Shown one piece after another: positions 41,925 to 54,500 of a stretch of DNA of 64,000 nucleotides. Position 1 is the first letter of the stretch, and every line of letters begins with the position of its first letter. Both the position numbers and the translations under genes were made by a program. The notes beneath the pieces are model-generated. The model saw only the letters and a list, made by a program, of their open reading frames with translations. It did not search any database and was not told the origin of the DNA. This stretch comes from Trachythela sp. YZ-2020 (lineage: Eukaryota; Cnidaria; Anthozoa; Malacalcyonacea; Clavulariidae): NCBI GenBank assembly GCA_016169945.1, contig JADLSH010000294.1, positions 62,001 to 126,000 of the forward strand, given 5' to 3'.

Positions 41925-43937
41925 GGCATGGTGGAATTTGCGGGTAGCGGACTGTGGATTGCGGATTGCGGATGCGGATTGCGGATGCGGATTGCGAACC
42001 CTATTTCAATATTTTACGGTAAAATCTTGCCTTTGATTGAGAAAAGACTATCATTGATCAGTAGAAACGATTTTTGTGTCACACTCAGTGAGTGTGACGT
42101 GGCAGTGAGCTTTTAGAATACAGGCGATACTGTAGTTCAACCAGCCTTGTTATTTTTAAATATACTGTGTTAAACTACACCACAACATCTACTAATTAAG
42201 GATATTATATCCATATAATGATACGTTCCATTACATTTGTAGAATACAGAAACCCAATATTAGAGCCGTTCATGAGAGCAATGTCACTAAACTTCAATTA
42301 ATATAAATTAAATTTAAACTACTTTTGTAAATGTTTGTACATGCGCATTACGACGCTCAATCGTTTTTTATCAGACTCCGTCTTTTCCACTTGATGGGGG
42401 CGTAAATTAAAGTGGGAAACGCGGAGTCTGTCAAAAAAGTGCCCCTCAAAGTTAAACATTTGTTTTTAAGTAGACCCCGTCTTTTCCACTTGATGGGGGC
42501 ATAAAGTGGAAAACGCGGAGTCTGTCAAAAGAGTGCCCCTCAAAGCTAAACATTTGTTTTTAAGTAGACCCCGTCTTTTCCACTTTATGGGGGCATAAAG
42601 TGGAAAACGCGGAGTCTGTCAAAAGAGTGCCCCTCAAAGCTAAACATTTGTTTTTAAGTAGACCCTGTCTTTTCCACTTTATGGGGGCATAAAGTGGAAA
42701 ACGCGGAGTCTGTCAGAAAAGTGCCCCTCAAAGCTAAATGCACTAAACTGCCGTCAGTTGCACTAAACTGCCGTCAGTAAGTCGCTGTTGACGCTATATA
42801 GTCCAGACAACCGAGTTAACAGTACCAGAAGCCAATTTTGAAAATATAAGACAATAACAATAACAACTACACACTTTTCTTCTTTGCTAAATTTAGGTTT
42901 ATAATCTAAGATATGGATCAAAACAAGTCTACAACAGATCTTTGCAAAATTGAAATTACTGTTGCGAGATGCGAATTATGCATGCGATTTAAATAAATTA
43001 ATCAGCATACCCTGGCCTATTCTGTGCTTTTATACAAAACAAAGTCCGAAAATAAACATATTGAGAAATCTAATGAAAGGATTAAAACAAGGCTTTTTCG
43101 ACGAACTATTGTCTATAGACTTGCGTTGATCCATATCTTAGACTATAAACGTAAATTTAGCAAAGGAGAAAAGTGTGTAGTTGTTATTGTTATTGTCTTA
43201 TATTTTCAAAATTGGCTTCTGGTACTGTTATAACTGTTGTCTAGACTATATGGCGTCAACAGCGACTTTCTGATGGCAGTTTAGTGCATTTCTAACACAC
43301 TCCGCGTTTTCCACTTTATCCCAGAGTTAAAAACAAATGTTAAGCTTTGAGGGGCACTTTTTTGACAGACTCCGCGTTTTCCACTTAATGCCCTCATAAA
43401 GTGGAAAAGACAGGGTATACTTAAAAACAAATGTTAAGCTTTGAGTGGCACTTTTTTGACAGACTCCGCGTTTCCCACTTTAATTTATGCCCCCATCAAG
43501 TGGAAAAGACGGAGTCTGATAAAAATCGATTGAGCGTCGTAATGCGCAGGTACAAACATTTACAAAAGTAGTTTACATTTAATTTATATTAATTGAAGTT
43601 TAGTGACATTGCTCTCATGAACGGCTCTAATATTGGATTTCTGTATTCTACAAATGTAATGGAACGTATCATTATATGGATATAATATCCTTAATTAGTA
43701 GGTGTTGTGGTGTAGTTTAAAACAGTATATTTAAAAATAACAAGGCTGGTTGAACTACAGTATCGCCTGTATTCTAAAAGCTCACTCACACGTCACACTC
43801 ACTGAGTCAGAGTGTGACACAAAAATCGTTTCTACTGATCAATGATATATAGAGTCTTTTCTCAATAAAAGGCGAAATTTTATGGTAAAATATTGAAATA
43901 GGGTTCACAATCCGCAATCCGCAAATTCCACCATGCC
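41925..43937. mobile_element. 2-kb foldback element (Mutator-like by TSD)
   Basis: The ends GGCATGGTGGAATTTGCGG and CCGCAAATTCCACCATGCC are perfect inverted repeats, flanked by the 10-bp duplication GGTATGTTAG (41915-41924 and 43938-43947). The arms are complementary nearly to the centre around 42990. The tips carry 'gcggattgcggat' repeats and a CACTCAGTGAGTGTGAC palindrome followed by GCTTTTAGAATACAGGCG. No coding sequence. Long duplication and GG...CC ends suggest a TIR-MULE. Confidence 0.8.
42374..42740. repeat. 94-99 bp tandem repeat in left arm of the foldback element
   Basis: Four units start at about 42374, 42473, 42567 and 42661. Each contains GACYCCGTCTTTTCCACTT and AAGTGGAAAACGCGGAGTC as an internal hairpin, then GTGCCCCTCAAAG. 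The right arm (43290-43520) has fewer units in mirror orientation, so unit number changes independently in the two arms. Confidence 0.8.
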
Positions 43938-43983
43938 GGTATGTTAGTCGCAGAACGTAAATCCCTTACTGCCACGTCATAAT

Positions 43984-44946
43984 GGACAAATCGCATTATA
44001 GATTTCGGGCCGCTAAGCATGACGGTAGGAGGCTGTAAGCTGCTTCCAAAGGAAATGGCCGCCGTGGGAGCGGACGATTTTGTTTGGAGGAAAATATGGC
44101 GGATTTTAAACTATTTATTGCATCCATCGACACGTTATTTGTCATGGAACATAACAAGGGTGCTTTTTGCTATATTCTGGGGAGATTTGGGGAATTTCTG
44201 TCCACTAGCGGCCGATAAAATGCGTTGAGAGTGACACGTCTTGTAAACATGCCTTGCAGAAATTTGCTCGCGAAAATCCAACCTTCCCAACTAAAGCAGG
44301 TGAGTTGGCGTTTCAATATGCGATCTGCTAAATATTATTTCAAAATAAGATGCTCTGATAGTTGTTTGTATTCGATCTCATAGTTGTTTTACATGTTCGC
44401 ATGTCGAAATGGTATTTTAAGCTTCGTGAAATTTACAACTTTTGTCACGATTGTGTTCGAATTTGCCATTGAACGTGCCCTCACTTCAGCTAATGTTTTA
44501 TCTTTGTTTTGGCGCGAAAATACCCTGAATTTAAATAAGCAGCTTTCAATTGTAGCAAGAAAATTTAAAAATAAAAGATTTTCCTGGTTTTACTGCTGTT
44601 GTTTGTCCTCTAGCTGAAGTGCAATTTGGTTCGTGTCCTCCATTGTTAAATTTTTTATATTACTCGTGAGTTCTAGAGTAGAATAATTTTAGGCAAATAA
44701 ATTTAGGTATATTCAAATATTAAACTTTTTAGGCCTTCTTAAAAAGTCGTTTCAGATTTTGTATAAATTTTTGTATAGGATATAAAAATATTTAGCTAAA
44801 TTATAATAGTATTAAATTAAATTTAGGTAAATACATGTAATATATTTTAAAATTGTACAGTTTAGGTTAGTTTTTAAACGAGTATTTAAATTTATTATAT
44901 ATGGAGGTTGAACCTAGCACTTCACTTGAGGTGAACAACACTGAAA
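43984..44946. repeat. ISL2EU left TIR
   Basis: Extends from the element tip through the promoter region and the first 46 bases of the transposase gene. Short ORFs inside it are mirrored in the other TIR and are not treated as genes. Confidence 0.85.
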
Positions 44947-46395
44947 ATGATGAAGTCACTGCACGGGTGTGGAAAAGATATTGCATTATACCACAATGCG
45001 AAAGCAACAATCGAAAAAACCCAGAACTGTCTTTTCATAAGATTCCAAAAAATCCTGAGTTAAAGAAAAAGTGGGTACAACTTTTAAAAAGAAAAGGTGT
45101 AAGAGAGCCTGGTCCTAGTCACAGGGTGTGTTCAATGCATTTCATGGGAGGCAGGAAAACATACACAAACAACATTCCAACAGTTTTTGCAACAACGAGT
45201 AAACCAAGAAAAAGCCCCGCTGTAAGAGTAACAGTTGACAATCTAGATAATCCACAATGTTCATCAAGTGAAGCAAGTAGAACAGTAAGAGATGATGCAG
45301 ATATTTCAACCAGTGCCATTATTAGTGAGATTAATTCTACTGTTGTTGAGACTGAGGATCCAATAGAAAAACTTAAGGAAGAAATGGCTATACTTGAGAC
45401 AGAAAAATTACAACTACAAAAGCAGCATGAAGAAGATATAGAGAAAGTAAAATTAAGTGCATTTCGATTAGAAAGATTTATAGGCAGTGACAATGACTTT
45501 AGATTTTATACTGGATTTCCAAACTACTCAAGTTTCAAAGCATTTTATGATTACCTTTATCCAGCCTGTGAACACCTTATGTACTATGGTTCAAACACTG
45601 CTCCTATAACTTCTGAATCGCAAATAAAATGTGGCAAGCAAAGATCCATGTCCCCAGAACAGGAATTATTCCTTGTACTTACAAGATTACGTTTGGGGTT
45701 ACTTTTGCAAGATATTGCTCATAGATTTAACATCTCACCAACCAGTGTTTCTCGCATTTTTAAAACATGGATTCCTTTTGCATCAACGTCTTCGTACCCT
45801 CCCAATTTGGCCCAGTCGTAAGTTCATTCAAGATAACATGCCTTTGTGCTTTAAGCAACTTTATCCTAAAACCAGAGTTATTATTGATTGTACCGAGTTT
45901 TTTATTGAAATGCCATCATCATGTAGAAGTCAATCAATCACATTTTCAAGCTATAAGAATCATAACACTGCCAAGGGTTTGATTGGAATTTCACCGAATG
46001 GCTATCCAAGTTTTGTTTCCAGCTTATATGCAGGTAGAACTAGTGACAAGAAAATCACTCGTGACTGTGGGATTCTGGATCTACTAGAGCCAGGAGATGA
46101 ACTTATGGCAGACAGAGGTTTTGACATTGAGTCTGACATGCCAAATGGGGTATTCCTAAATATTCCGCCATTTTTAGGTGGACAACCTCAGCTTTCAGCT
46201 GAAGATGAGGCAAAAACTAGAAAAATTGCTTCAGTTCGGGTGCATGTCGAGCGTGCAATTGCACGAATAAAAAACTATAGAATATTGCAGCAAGTAATTC
46301 CTTTGACACTGGCTGATAACCTTGACCAAATCTGGGGTGTTTGTTCCTATTTAACATTGTTTTTGCCCCCTATTATTAAAGAAAAACAATCATAG
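44901..46395 (+). pseudogene. THAP-domain DDE transposase of ISL2EU, one frameshift
   Basis: ATG 44901 follows directly on an AT-rich leader. Residues 28-97 form a THAP zinc finger (C28, C33, C77, H80, Trp 58, and the terminal IPTVF), the sequence-specific DNA-binding module. A coiled coil (EKLKEEMAILETEKLQLQKQ region, ~155-195) and a helix-turn-helix with DIAHRFNISPTSVSRIFKTW follow. At about 45770 one base too many shifts the frame and the first frame stops at 45821. The second frame continues to 46395 with a DDE nuclease: Asp in IIDCTEF (45886), Asp in MADRGFD (46111) and Glu in HVERAIARIKN (46249). All catalytic residues remain, so the frameshift is the only visible damage; it could also be an assembly error. 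Confidence 0.9.
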
Positions 46396-46506
46396 ACTGT
46401 TAAAGTTGTGTGATGACTTCTGATCTGTACATATGTTATATTATAAAAATGTTCTAACAGTTTTTTAATTTATACAGTATTAATATCAACTGTGCAGAAT
46501 TTATCA

Positions 46507-48103
46507 TTACAATTCTGGTAACAAATATTCCGAATAAAAACTGCTTAGCTCTGGCACACTTTTATGCCAGAAGTCATTGTCACAATAGATTCTCTCAACA
46601 TGTAAATCAATATTTGTAAAAACAACAAAGTCACACCAGGTCACATTTAGTGTGGCCATGCATCCTTGGATTTGGTAGTAATAGTTATGTGTCTTTTTTA
46701 GTTGGATTTTTCCATTTGCTATGCCCAAGAAAAAGCTTTTGTCTTTGCATGCTTCCTCTATGCAAACATCCTTTTTTGAGAAAGGGCACTTAACTTCACC
46801 AATGCCAAAGGAGTTCTCTTCTGTGTGATCTAAAACTAAAAAATCTGGACTGGCTCCTAACCAAGGAAACTCATTGTTAACGACAAAACCACATTTCGAA
46901 CATGCATTAATACCCTGTTCTTCATTGTTTTTAAATTTGCAGTATTCGATAATAGCCTTCCCTTCCTTATCTCTTCCCCACTGACAAGGTTCTGGACACT
47001 TCGCTTGTTTGGACTGATGTTGGATTTTGTTCAGTAATGATGTTGGGAAAATAGTTTTTCTTCTCTTAACTACTGCACCAAAATTTGATGAAGTGAGTCT
47101 CTTATGCCGTTCCTCAAACCACTTATCACTTGAAGATTGATCTCTTGTGTTTTTTTTCAATCTGGAGTATTTCTGAATGTGTAATACTTATAGAATGTTT
47201 TAATTTCTTGACTGTCTCACTATAACTATTAGATTTCTCTAATGAAGTAGGTTGTAAATTATCTAGAACTTTTTCACGGATGGCAGTGTCATTAAAATTC
47301 AGAGCAAGGGATTCAGTGTGTCTCTTTTTTGATGGAAGTTCCTCATGGATAGCCTCAAATGTATATGGCTTGTAATCATTCGACTCTAATAAGTTGCCTA
47401 AATAGCTTTTCTCTTCTAGTGCATTCAATGTGCTTGCCAATTTCTCTATTTCAGTCTGTTGAATAACTTTAGCAAAATCTGGAGTGGGATTATACACTTC
47501 CTCATTGGGTGGTTGTGATATTTTACGCGTAGTCCGGTTTTTAATATCTTTTTCATAAACAGCCTTTTTAAAAACAATGCTTTCATACAGACCTGCCTCA
47601 TCAGACTCATTCTTTCTTGGTACGTGCCATTGCTGTAATAACTGTGTGCAAGTAAGGTGATCAGGGATTTCAGTTGTGTCTAATTGTTTATATTCGATTA
47701 CTTGAAACAGCAATGCAACAATATGTTTACATTGTCCACCTTTGCCAGCTTTACATGTGCAGTTGCTATATACAACCTCCCCATTAGCTTCATTTAAATG
47801 AACATATACTGTATACGTTTGGTTTTTCATGGCAGCATTTACACCAGCTTTAATCAAGAAACACGAGATAGTATCTTTGACGACATTTGCTTTAACTTCA
47901 ACTTGACCAACATATTTATCCTTGAATATTTGATATCCTAACTTTTTGTGTTTGTGAGCACCGCCAGATTGTTCAGTTCCCAAATGCTTGCATAATAACT
48001 CATAACTAAATGCCGGGAGGCCATTTAAATCCCTTGTCCACCTTTTTAATGTTGGTATTTCAGTGTTGTTCACCTCAAGTGAAGCGCTAGGTTCAACCTC
48101 CAT
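46507..48103 (-). pseudogene. SWIM-YqaJ protein of ISL2EU, one frameshift
   Basis: ATG 48103-48101; the first 15 residues (MEVEPSxSLEVNNTE) equal those of the transposase because both starts lie in the TIRs. A SWIM zinc finger CTCKAGKGGQCKH occupies residues 115-127 (C-x-C-x7-C-x-H). After ~310 residues a run of eight A bases near 47160 breaks the frame; the downstream frame (to 46507) encodes a YqaJ-like nuclease fold: RHKRLTSSNFG, WGRDKEGKAIIEY, SPDFLV, GEVKCP and YYYQIQG in the usual order, with the acidic/Lys catalytic set Asp-Glu-x-Lys visible. Such proteins accompany ISL2EU transposases and are presumed to aid excision or repair. With one A fewer the frames join, so a homopolymer error is possible. 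Confidence 0.85.
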
Positions 48104-49040
48104 ATATAATAAATTTAAATACTCGTTTAAAAACTAACCTAAACTGTACAATTTTAAAATATATTACATGTATTTACCTAAATTTAATTTAATACTATTA
48201 TAATTTAGGTAAATATTTTTATATCCTATACAAAAATTTATACAAAATCTGAAACGACTTTTTAAGAAGGCCTAAAAAGTTTAATATTTGAATATACCTA
48301 AATTTATTTGCCTAAAATTATTCTACTGTAGAACTCACGAGTAATATAAAAAATTTAACAATGGAGGACACGAACCAAATTGCACTTCAGCTAGAGGACA
48401 AACAACAGCAGTAAAACCAGGAAAAACTTTTATTTTTAAATTTTCTTGCTACAATTGAAAGCTGCTTATTTAAATTCAGGGTATTTTCGCGCCAAAACAA
48501 AGATAAAACATTAGCTGAAGTGAGGGCACGTTCAATGGCAAATTCGAACACAATCGTGACAAAAGTTGTAAATTTCACGAAGCTTAAAATACCATTTCGA
48601 CTATGAGATCGAATAAAACAACTATGAGATCATAAAACAACTATGAGATCGAATACAAACAACTATCAGAGCATCTTATTTTGAAATAATATTTAGCAGA
48701 TCGCATATTGAAACGCCAACTCACCTGCTTTAGTTGGGAAGGTTGGATTTTCGCGAGCAAATTTCTGCAAGGCATGTTTACAAGACGTGTCACTCTCAAC
48801 GCATTTTATCGGCCGCTAGTGGACAGAAATTCCCCAAATCTCCCCAGAATATAGCAAAAAGCACCCTTGTTATGTTCCATGACAAATAACGTGTCGATGG
48901 ATGCAATAAATAGTTTAAAATCCGCCATATTTTCCTCCAAACAAAATCGTCCGCTCCCACGGCGGCCATTTCGTTTGGAAGCAGCTTACAGCCTCCTACC
49001 GTCATGCTTAGCGGCCCGAAATCTATAATGCGATTTGTCC
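48058..49040. repeat. ISL2EU right TIR
   Basis: Mirror of 43984-44946, including the start codon of the SWIM-YqaJ gene. A short tandem expansion of AACAACTATGAGATCGAA-like units near 48603-48660 explains the extra length. Confidence 0.85.
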
Positions 49041-49042
49041 AT

Positions 49043-51562
49043 TCACGTCACAAATGTAGACAGATTGCACGAAACAAAATCAAGATACGCTTCAGTAATA
49101 TATTTTTATTGCTAATGTTTGTATTACATATTTTGAAATTAACTGTGGGATTACAACTGTGGATTTTTTTTACAATCACGTACTGTTTTTTGTACGATTA
49201 TTCTATAAAATCGTGTTACTACTGCAATTTATACTGTATATATAGACAGCAAATTTTAACAAACTATCATTTAATGTAAAACTAAGTAACTAAATTAATG
49301 ATTTTCATTTTCAACTAGGATTACACACTAAGCTACATATACTAATACAACTATGTGTATGTTATATTACGCGTTACTGCACAAAAACATTGCCGCTGCA
49401 TTTAAACGTATCTCGATCCTTTATGATATACACTTACGAAACTATTATATTTGATGATATTATTTGACATTATTTAAGATACTTGTGTCTGTAGCTACCT
49501 GTTCTATATATATATATAGTAATATGGGAAGCATTTTATCGAAGACATATATAATTTGTGTTGTCATCGTACACGCTTGGTAATTTTAGAGAGATCTGGA
49601 TATTTTGTACTTATCAGGTTATAGACATTAGCACACAGAAAAGCCGCAAAAATGGTCTTATTGCTATTTCTCAATTTTCGTCTGGTATTTCTCAATTTTC
49701 GTCAAATCTTGTCCGTTTCATACGCCATGATGCCTTATATCTACGGTATACTACCGTGTTTTATTATATATGCAATATATTTATTGTAATTCAGATTTTT
49801 AAGCTTGGTTCACACTATTTTCCTCTTTCTGCAGATGGATGTGATTGAACAAATTAATGGCATGCATAAACATCGAATATGTAATATCCAAAATCGATCG
49901 ATCCATGCAATAAGGCAGTCCATCTAGCTTGTGTGTGTCATTTCACGCGTTAGCATCATTCTGTCATGCAGGAGCAGCTTCGCATTGCCAAATATAATGG
50001 TGCGAACCAGGCTTATAATGTACCCACGATTGACCTTTTCCACAATAATGACACCATTTTGAATCCTAACGCATTAAACTGCAGTTATATCTAAGGTAGA
50101 ATATAGACGTATATAGAGTTCCAATTTGCCGTAACATTACTTTTCCAAATCGGTTTTGGTAAATATTTTGAAAAATTTTTGTGATGTTTGTAAAGAATTA
50201 ATGAACACATTTTAGCCGCCTTTAATGCCAACGTATTTGATTTAGTTAGCAATTGGAAAACTAATATTTAATAACACAAAGTTTCTACAAGACACAAAGA
50301 TTACCACATTTCAAATCTTTTTTTAAGAAAGTATTATTTCCAAAGATGTGAAATGTAAACCTTCTTGTCTGAAAGAGTTTGGTACTCACAGCTCCATTTT
50401 AGGTGAAATTGTTTTTCTTGCATGCAAGTGTTGTTAGGCAAAACGATTTGTCATCACAGAAACATCGGAAGTGTAAACGCACCATAATATAGAATTTAAT
50501 TATTCCTACATATACTAAAACAATTAGAAAAATGCATCGCGTTCAAGATGGCATCAATACTAATGAGAAGGGCTTCTCTTGAGCTATATATTTTTGTATA
50601 TTTTCGCTGATAAAAAGTGAAAATTATCATCCAATATGCGTAAGAGTACATATAACTTAACCATTTCGCTCGCATCTTCCAGTAAAATCTGGCTAAGAGT
50701 TCATCTATGAAAACATGGCATGATGTCATGATGTTCACTAGTATTAAATGTAAAGCTTGTCCTTCATTTCGCTAGAACCGCGAGCAGATTGTCTCTTCTA
50801 GCTATATCTAGAAGTTATTTATAAACAGTAAGTAACAGTATTTACCCGGGTTAATAATATCGTATTTGCAATCATGGCGTATAAGTATAGGACCTTAGCT
50901 TCATCAAGGACCTGTTTACATGCACGCTCAACCGGCATTTTGTATTCTTAAGTTTGAATACAAATCTGTACAAGTTCATTAAAAAATCATGCAATCATAT
51001 ATAAGTTTTGAAATTATGCAGTCATAATAGAAAATATCTGAACGTAAACAACATGCCGTTATTCGCAACGATTAAATTGCGGTCAAATGACCTCAGATAA
51101 TTGATTCTCTGAAAACGATTCTTCTCGCAAATTCTAAATAAGAATTTTAGCAAATTTAGCCTGTACTAGCGTTGTTGTTTTCCGCAACAAAAGCTTATTT
51201 CGTAAATCACCCATTTTTTCTATTTGAAACTTGTGTTAATATCAACTATCTGACATCATATGACCTTTTTAACTCGAGAAAGTAAAGCATGTATGTAAAC
51301 AGACCTCTACTATTTTTTCACGTTTGGTATGTTGGATTGGTTCACGAAATATAAGTAATGAAAATGTAAATTCGTTCTGTAACAGGCCCCCACGTTGACT
51401 AATTCTATTCTCAAATATTGTAATTCACGTTCCTAATACTTCCACCCAATACAGCCCAATCATTTTAAGGTATGATCTTGGGGTAACTTTAGGTAATGAT
51501 CTTGGGGTAACTTAATTTATACAATTATATTGCCTGTGGAACCGTCTTATCGAATATCGAGA
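49043..51562. other. No gene recognised; 3' flank of the NACHT gene
   Basis: Unique AT-rich DNA with one short direct repeat (TCTCAATTTTCGTC twice near 49668-49700). No transposon boundary or ORF with a domain. Confidence 0.5.
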
Positions 51563-54500
51563 TCATTTAAGATGATTCTTAATATTATGAATTTTGAAGT
51601 ACTGGGAATCGTTCTTCAGAAGAAAGAGAAGCGCGCCCTGTGAGGCGAGATAAAAGATACATCCATCCTCCCATATCATACTATTATAGCTTAGATATAA
51701 TGACGCAATAATTTTGGCATCTGAAACGTTGCTAAAATGTATCCAATGATGGTCGCGTATAATTAGAAAGTGGGGTGGTAAAAATTTTACCTCACTCACG
51801 AATGGAGATCTATTTATAGGAAATCCCTCCCCGGACGGCATAATATCTGAGAAATCAATAAGACATACTTCCATTTCGTTATTGAAGCGAGGGAAGTGAT
51901 TGAGCCACACGAGACGTCGAGAGTTTTTTGTGCCAGCTAAAAAGAACCGACTAATCTCACGACTAATCATCACCAAGTCATCATCAAAAGAATCAACCAT
52001 ATCATCCACATCATCCAAATTATCCTCTAAAGCAACAATTATTTTGGATGCAATTAATTCCCACCTGTTCTCACACGCTTCTTCCCATACACATAGTTCA
52101 TATCTGAAAGCCAATAACTCAATATCGTCGCTATTTAAGCTTTCACAACTGCTATATAACAAAACAGCACACCCATCTGAACTTATTGCTGCAGATGTGG
52201 CATAAAAGAAAGGATCAGGGATTTGTTGAGGACACAGCTTTCCGTTATAAATTTTCCAAATGGAAACGTTACCATTATCATCATCAATAACAAGAACACC
52301 TCCTGCAAATTTAAGGACACGGAAAAACCTTATACTACATTCCTCAAGATAATTTCCCAAGACTTTTGTTAGTGTCGAGTTATAAGGATATTTTACGACC
52401 ACTCCTTCACAAACCATCCAAAGAAACCCCTCTGACCACCAGCAAGCTTTCGGTGACTGTTTCAGTACAAGAGTTTGCAATGTTTCTCCATTACCAACAC
52501 TCTTGATTGCTAAAATACGATTTTCGTAACAGCATGCGACATACAAATTGTCTGCAGATATCGTACAGCACTTGACTGCAGTATTGTTAAAAAAAGGAGC
52601 AACGGAAGTTTCTGCAAGATTACTTTCAAATGACAGGAGAATAGCTTGATTATGATTAAAACAAATAAGGAAATTTGTCTCATCCAATTTTAACATGGAA
52701 TCAATATAAATATCACATGGTAAACAATCAATCCGAAACGTGTCGACAACTTCCTGTTTTATAAAGTCGTACACTACTAATGGGTAAAATAACGACAACA
52801 ATACACACTTCCTACCTTTCCATGCAAAAGGCTTTGAACAAGATCTGTTGATTATTAGAACTATTTCACCGTTTGGCAAGTGGAAATGATAAGTTGTAAT
52901 ATCGGGATTGGGATGCCAGCCGGGCGATGAAATAATCTGAAAGTTATCATTATGTGCCAAGCACGTGTCAACACAAACGTTGTTACTATCTAATCTTTCC
53001 AACGTTGTAAAATCCCAGAAAGCAATTATAGGAAAAATAGACCGGAAGAAAACAAAAATATGCGCGTTATCCGTACTAAAGGCACAACGATAAAAGCTGA
53101 TCTGAGTTTTATCTTCTACTAATAGAACTTTCTTTCTTACATCCCACACTTGAATACAGCGGTATGTTATTGTAACAAGTTTCATTCCACATGAAGAAAA
53201 TGAACAAGAATTAACACGTTCAGGGCCATCTGGGATAAAGGGTACTTCTTTCTGTTCTCTGATACACACGGAAGATCTGATTGAATTGGATATAAAATAT
53301 GAAGAATCTGGAGAAAATGTTAGAAAATCGGAAGAACCACCCGTCCAATTTACTTCCAATTCAAAGATCAGTGTAAGACATGGCAATTTAAAGACTTCTA
53401 CTCTGTGTTTGTGCAAGCACGCAAGCAGCGTGTAGTCGGGTGATGATGCGATACATGGAGTGCTTATAACTACACCTTTTCTGAAAACAGTACTGGAAAC
53501 AATTTTGTAATTAGTATTGTTTGCATTGGCAACCTCTTCCATCCAAATCTCTTTTGTTTCATCTAGGATATCTCTAGCTGCATTTTTACAACTAATGCTA
53601 TTTTGCACGAAATTAAAATAGCCGTTAGCAAGGGATTGCAAGTATATGTGAACCTTCCTCTTCCCGTCTTCCCCACGCATTGGCAAAGATTTGAAGAGAT
53701 TATGGTGCTGAAAAATCTTCCAATTAAGATCATCGGAAAGTTTAGAGCTACAAACCCTAATAACTTGGCAGAAATCAACATTAATGTTGCCACAAAATTT
53801 CAATTTGAAAAAATTCAACTTAACGTGCACCAACCAGTGAAAATCGACTGTCTCACCAACATTCACTAAAAACCCCGCACCATTATCCAATGCAAATTTT
53901 TCTTCAGGAGAAAATCTAAAATCTGAAACAGACTGAAGTGAAGCTATATCACTATATACGCTCCTACAAGCACGCCACAAACGTTTGGTTCCGTCAGCAA
54001 CATCTGCTACAAATTCATGCTCCTCAAACCCCTCTAATGTCAGCCAATCCGTTAACGACTTATGGTAAACAGTTAGACACTCTTCATAAACAGGAATAAA
54101 TTCTGACATTATATCAATAACAGCTTTACGTATTTCATAAATCTCACCTGGCAAATCCATGCATGTTAAGAGAATCTTAATTGGTAAAGGGGCCCTAGAT
54201 GCAGCAATAACATTTACAAAACTCTTTAAGATACCTGGCTTAAAACGTTGGAGGCCTGTTTTCAACCGCTTAAACTGTTTTTCGTAAAATCCGGCAATCC
54301 CTTTCGGGGCAAAATCAATAATGCTGGGCTCAATTCCCAAATGTATTTCTTTTAGCTCTTCCACTAAGTAATAAGCGTACAAAAACGAGCCCTCACACTT
54401 CGAGACAAGCGAAGTTACATTATTTCTATTTAAGTTTGCCAAACTATTCCCGATGAAATGTCCCAAGTCGAGATTGTGATCTTGGTCATCTGGACGGATT

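Larger units (their letters stand above)
43984..49040. mobile_element. ISL2EU-type DNA transposon, 5057 bp
   Basis: The ends GGACAAATCGCATTATAG and CTATAATGCGATTTGTCC are inverted, with AT on both sides (43982-43983 and 49041-49042). TIRs are about 963 bp (43984-44946) and 983 bp (48058-49040) and nearly identical; the right one has extra copies of 'aacaactatgagatcgaat'. The two internal genes converge: a THAP-DDE transposase on plus and a SWIM-YqaJ protein on minus. A 2-bp AT duplication plus a YqaJ partner matches what is known of ISL2EU in the PIF/Harbinger-related group. Confidence 0.9.

Noticed and set aside
44019..44617. Short ORFs in the left ISL2EU TIR (and mirror copies at 48387-49005)
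   Set aside because: They exist in both TIRs only because the TIRs are duplicates; no domain and no link to the element's two genes.
47126..47170. Programmed -1 frameshift at A-rich heptamer in the SWIM-YqaJ gene
   Set aside because: The downstream frame needs +1, not -1, relative to the upstream frame; a one-base homopolymer change explains it better.
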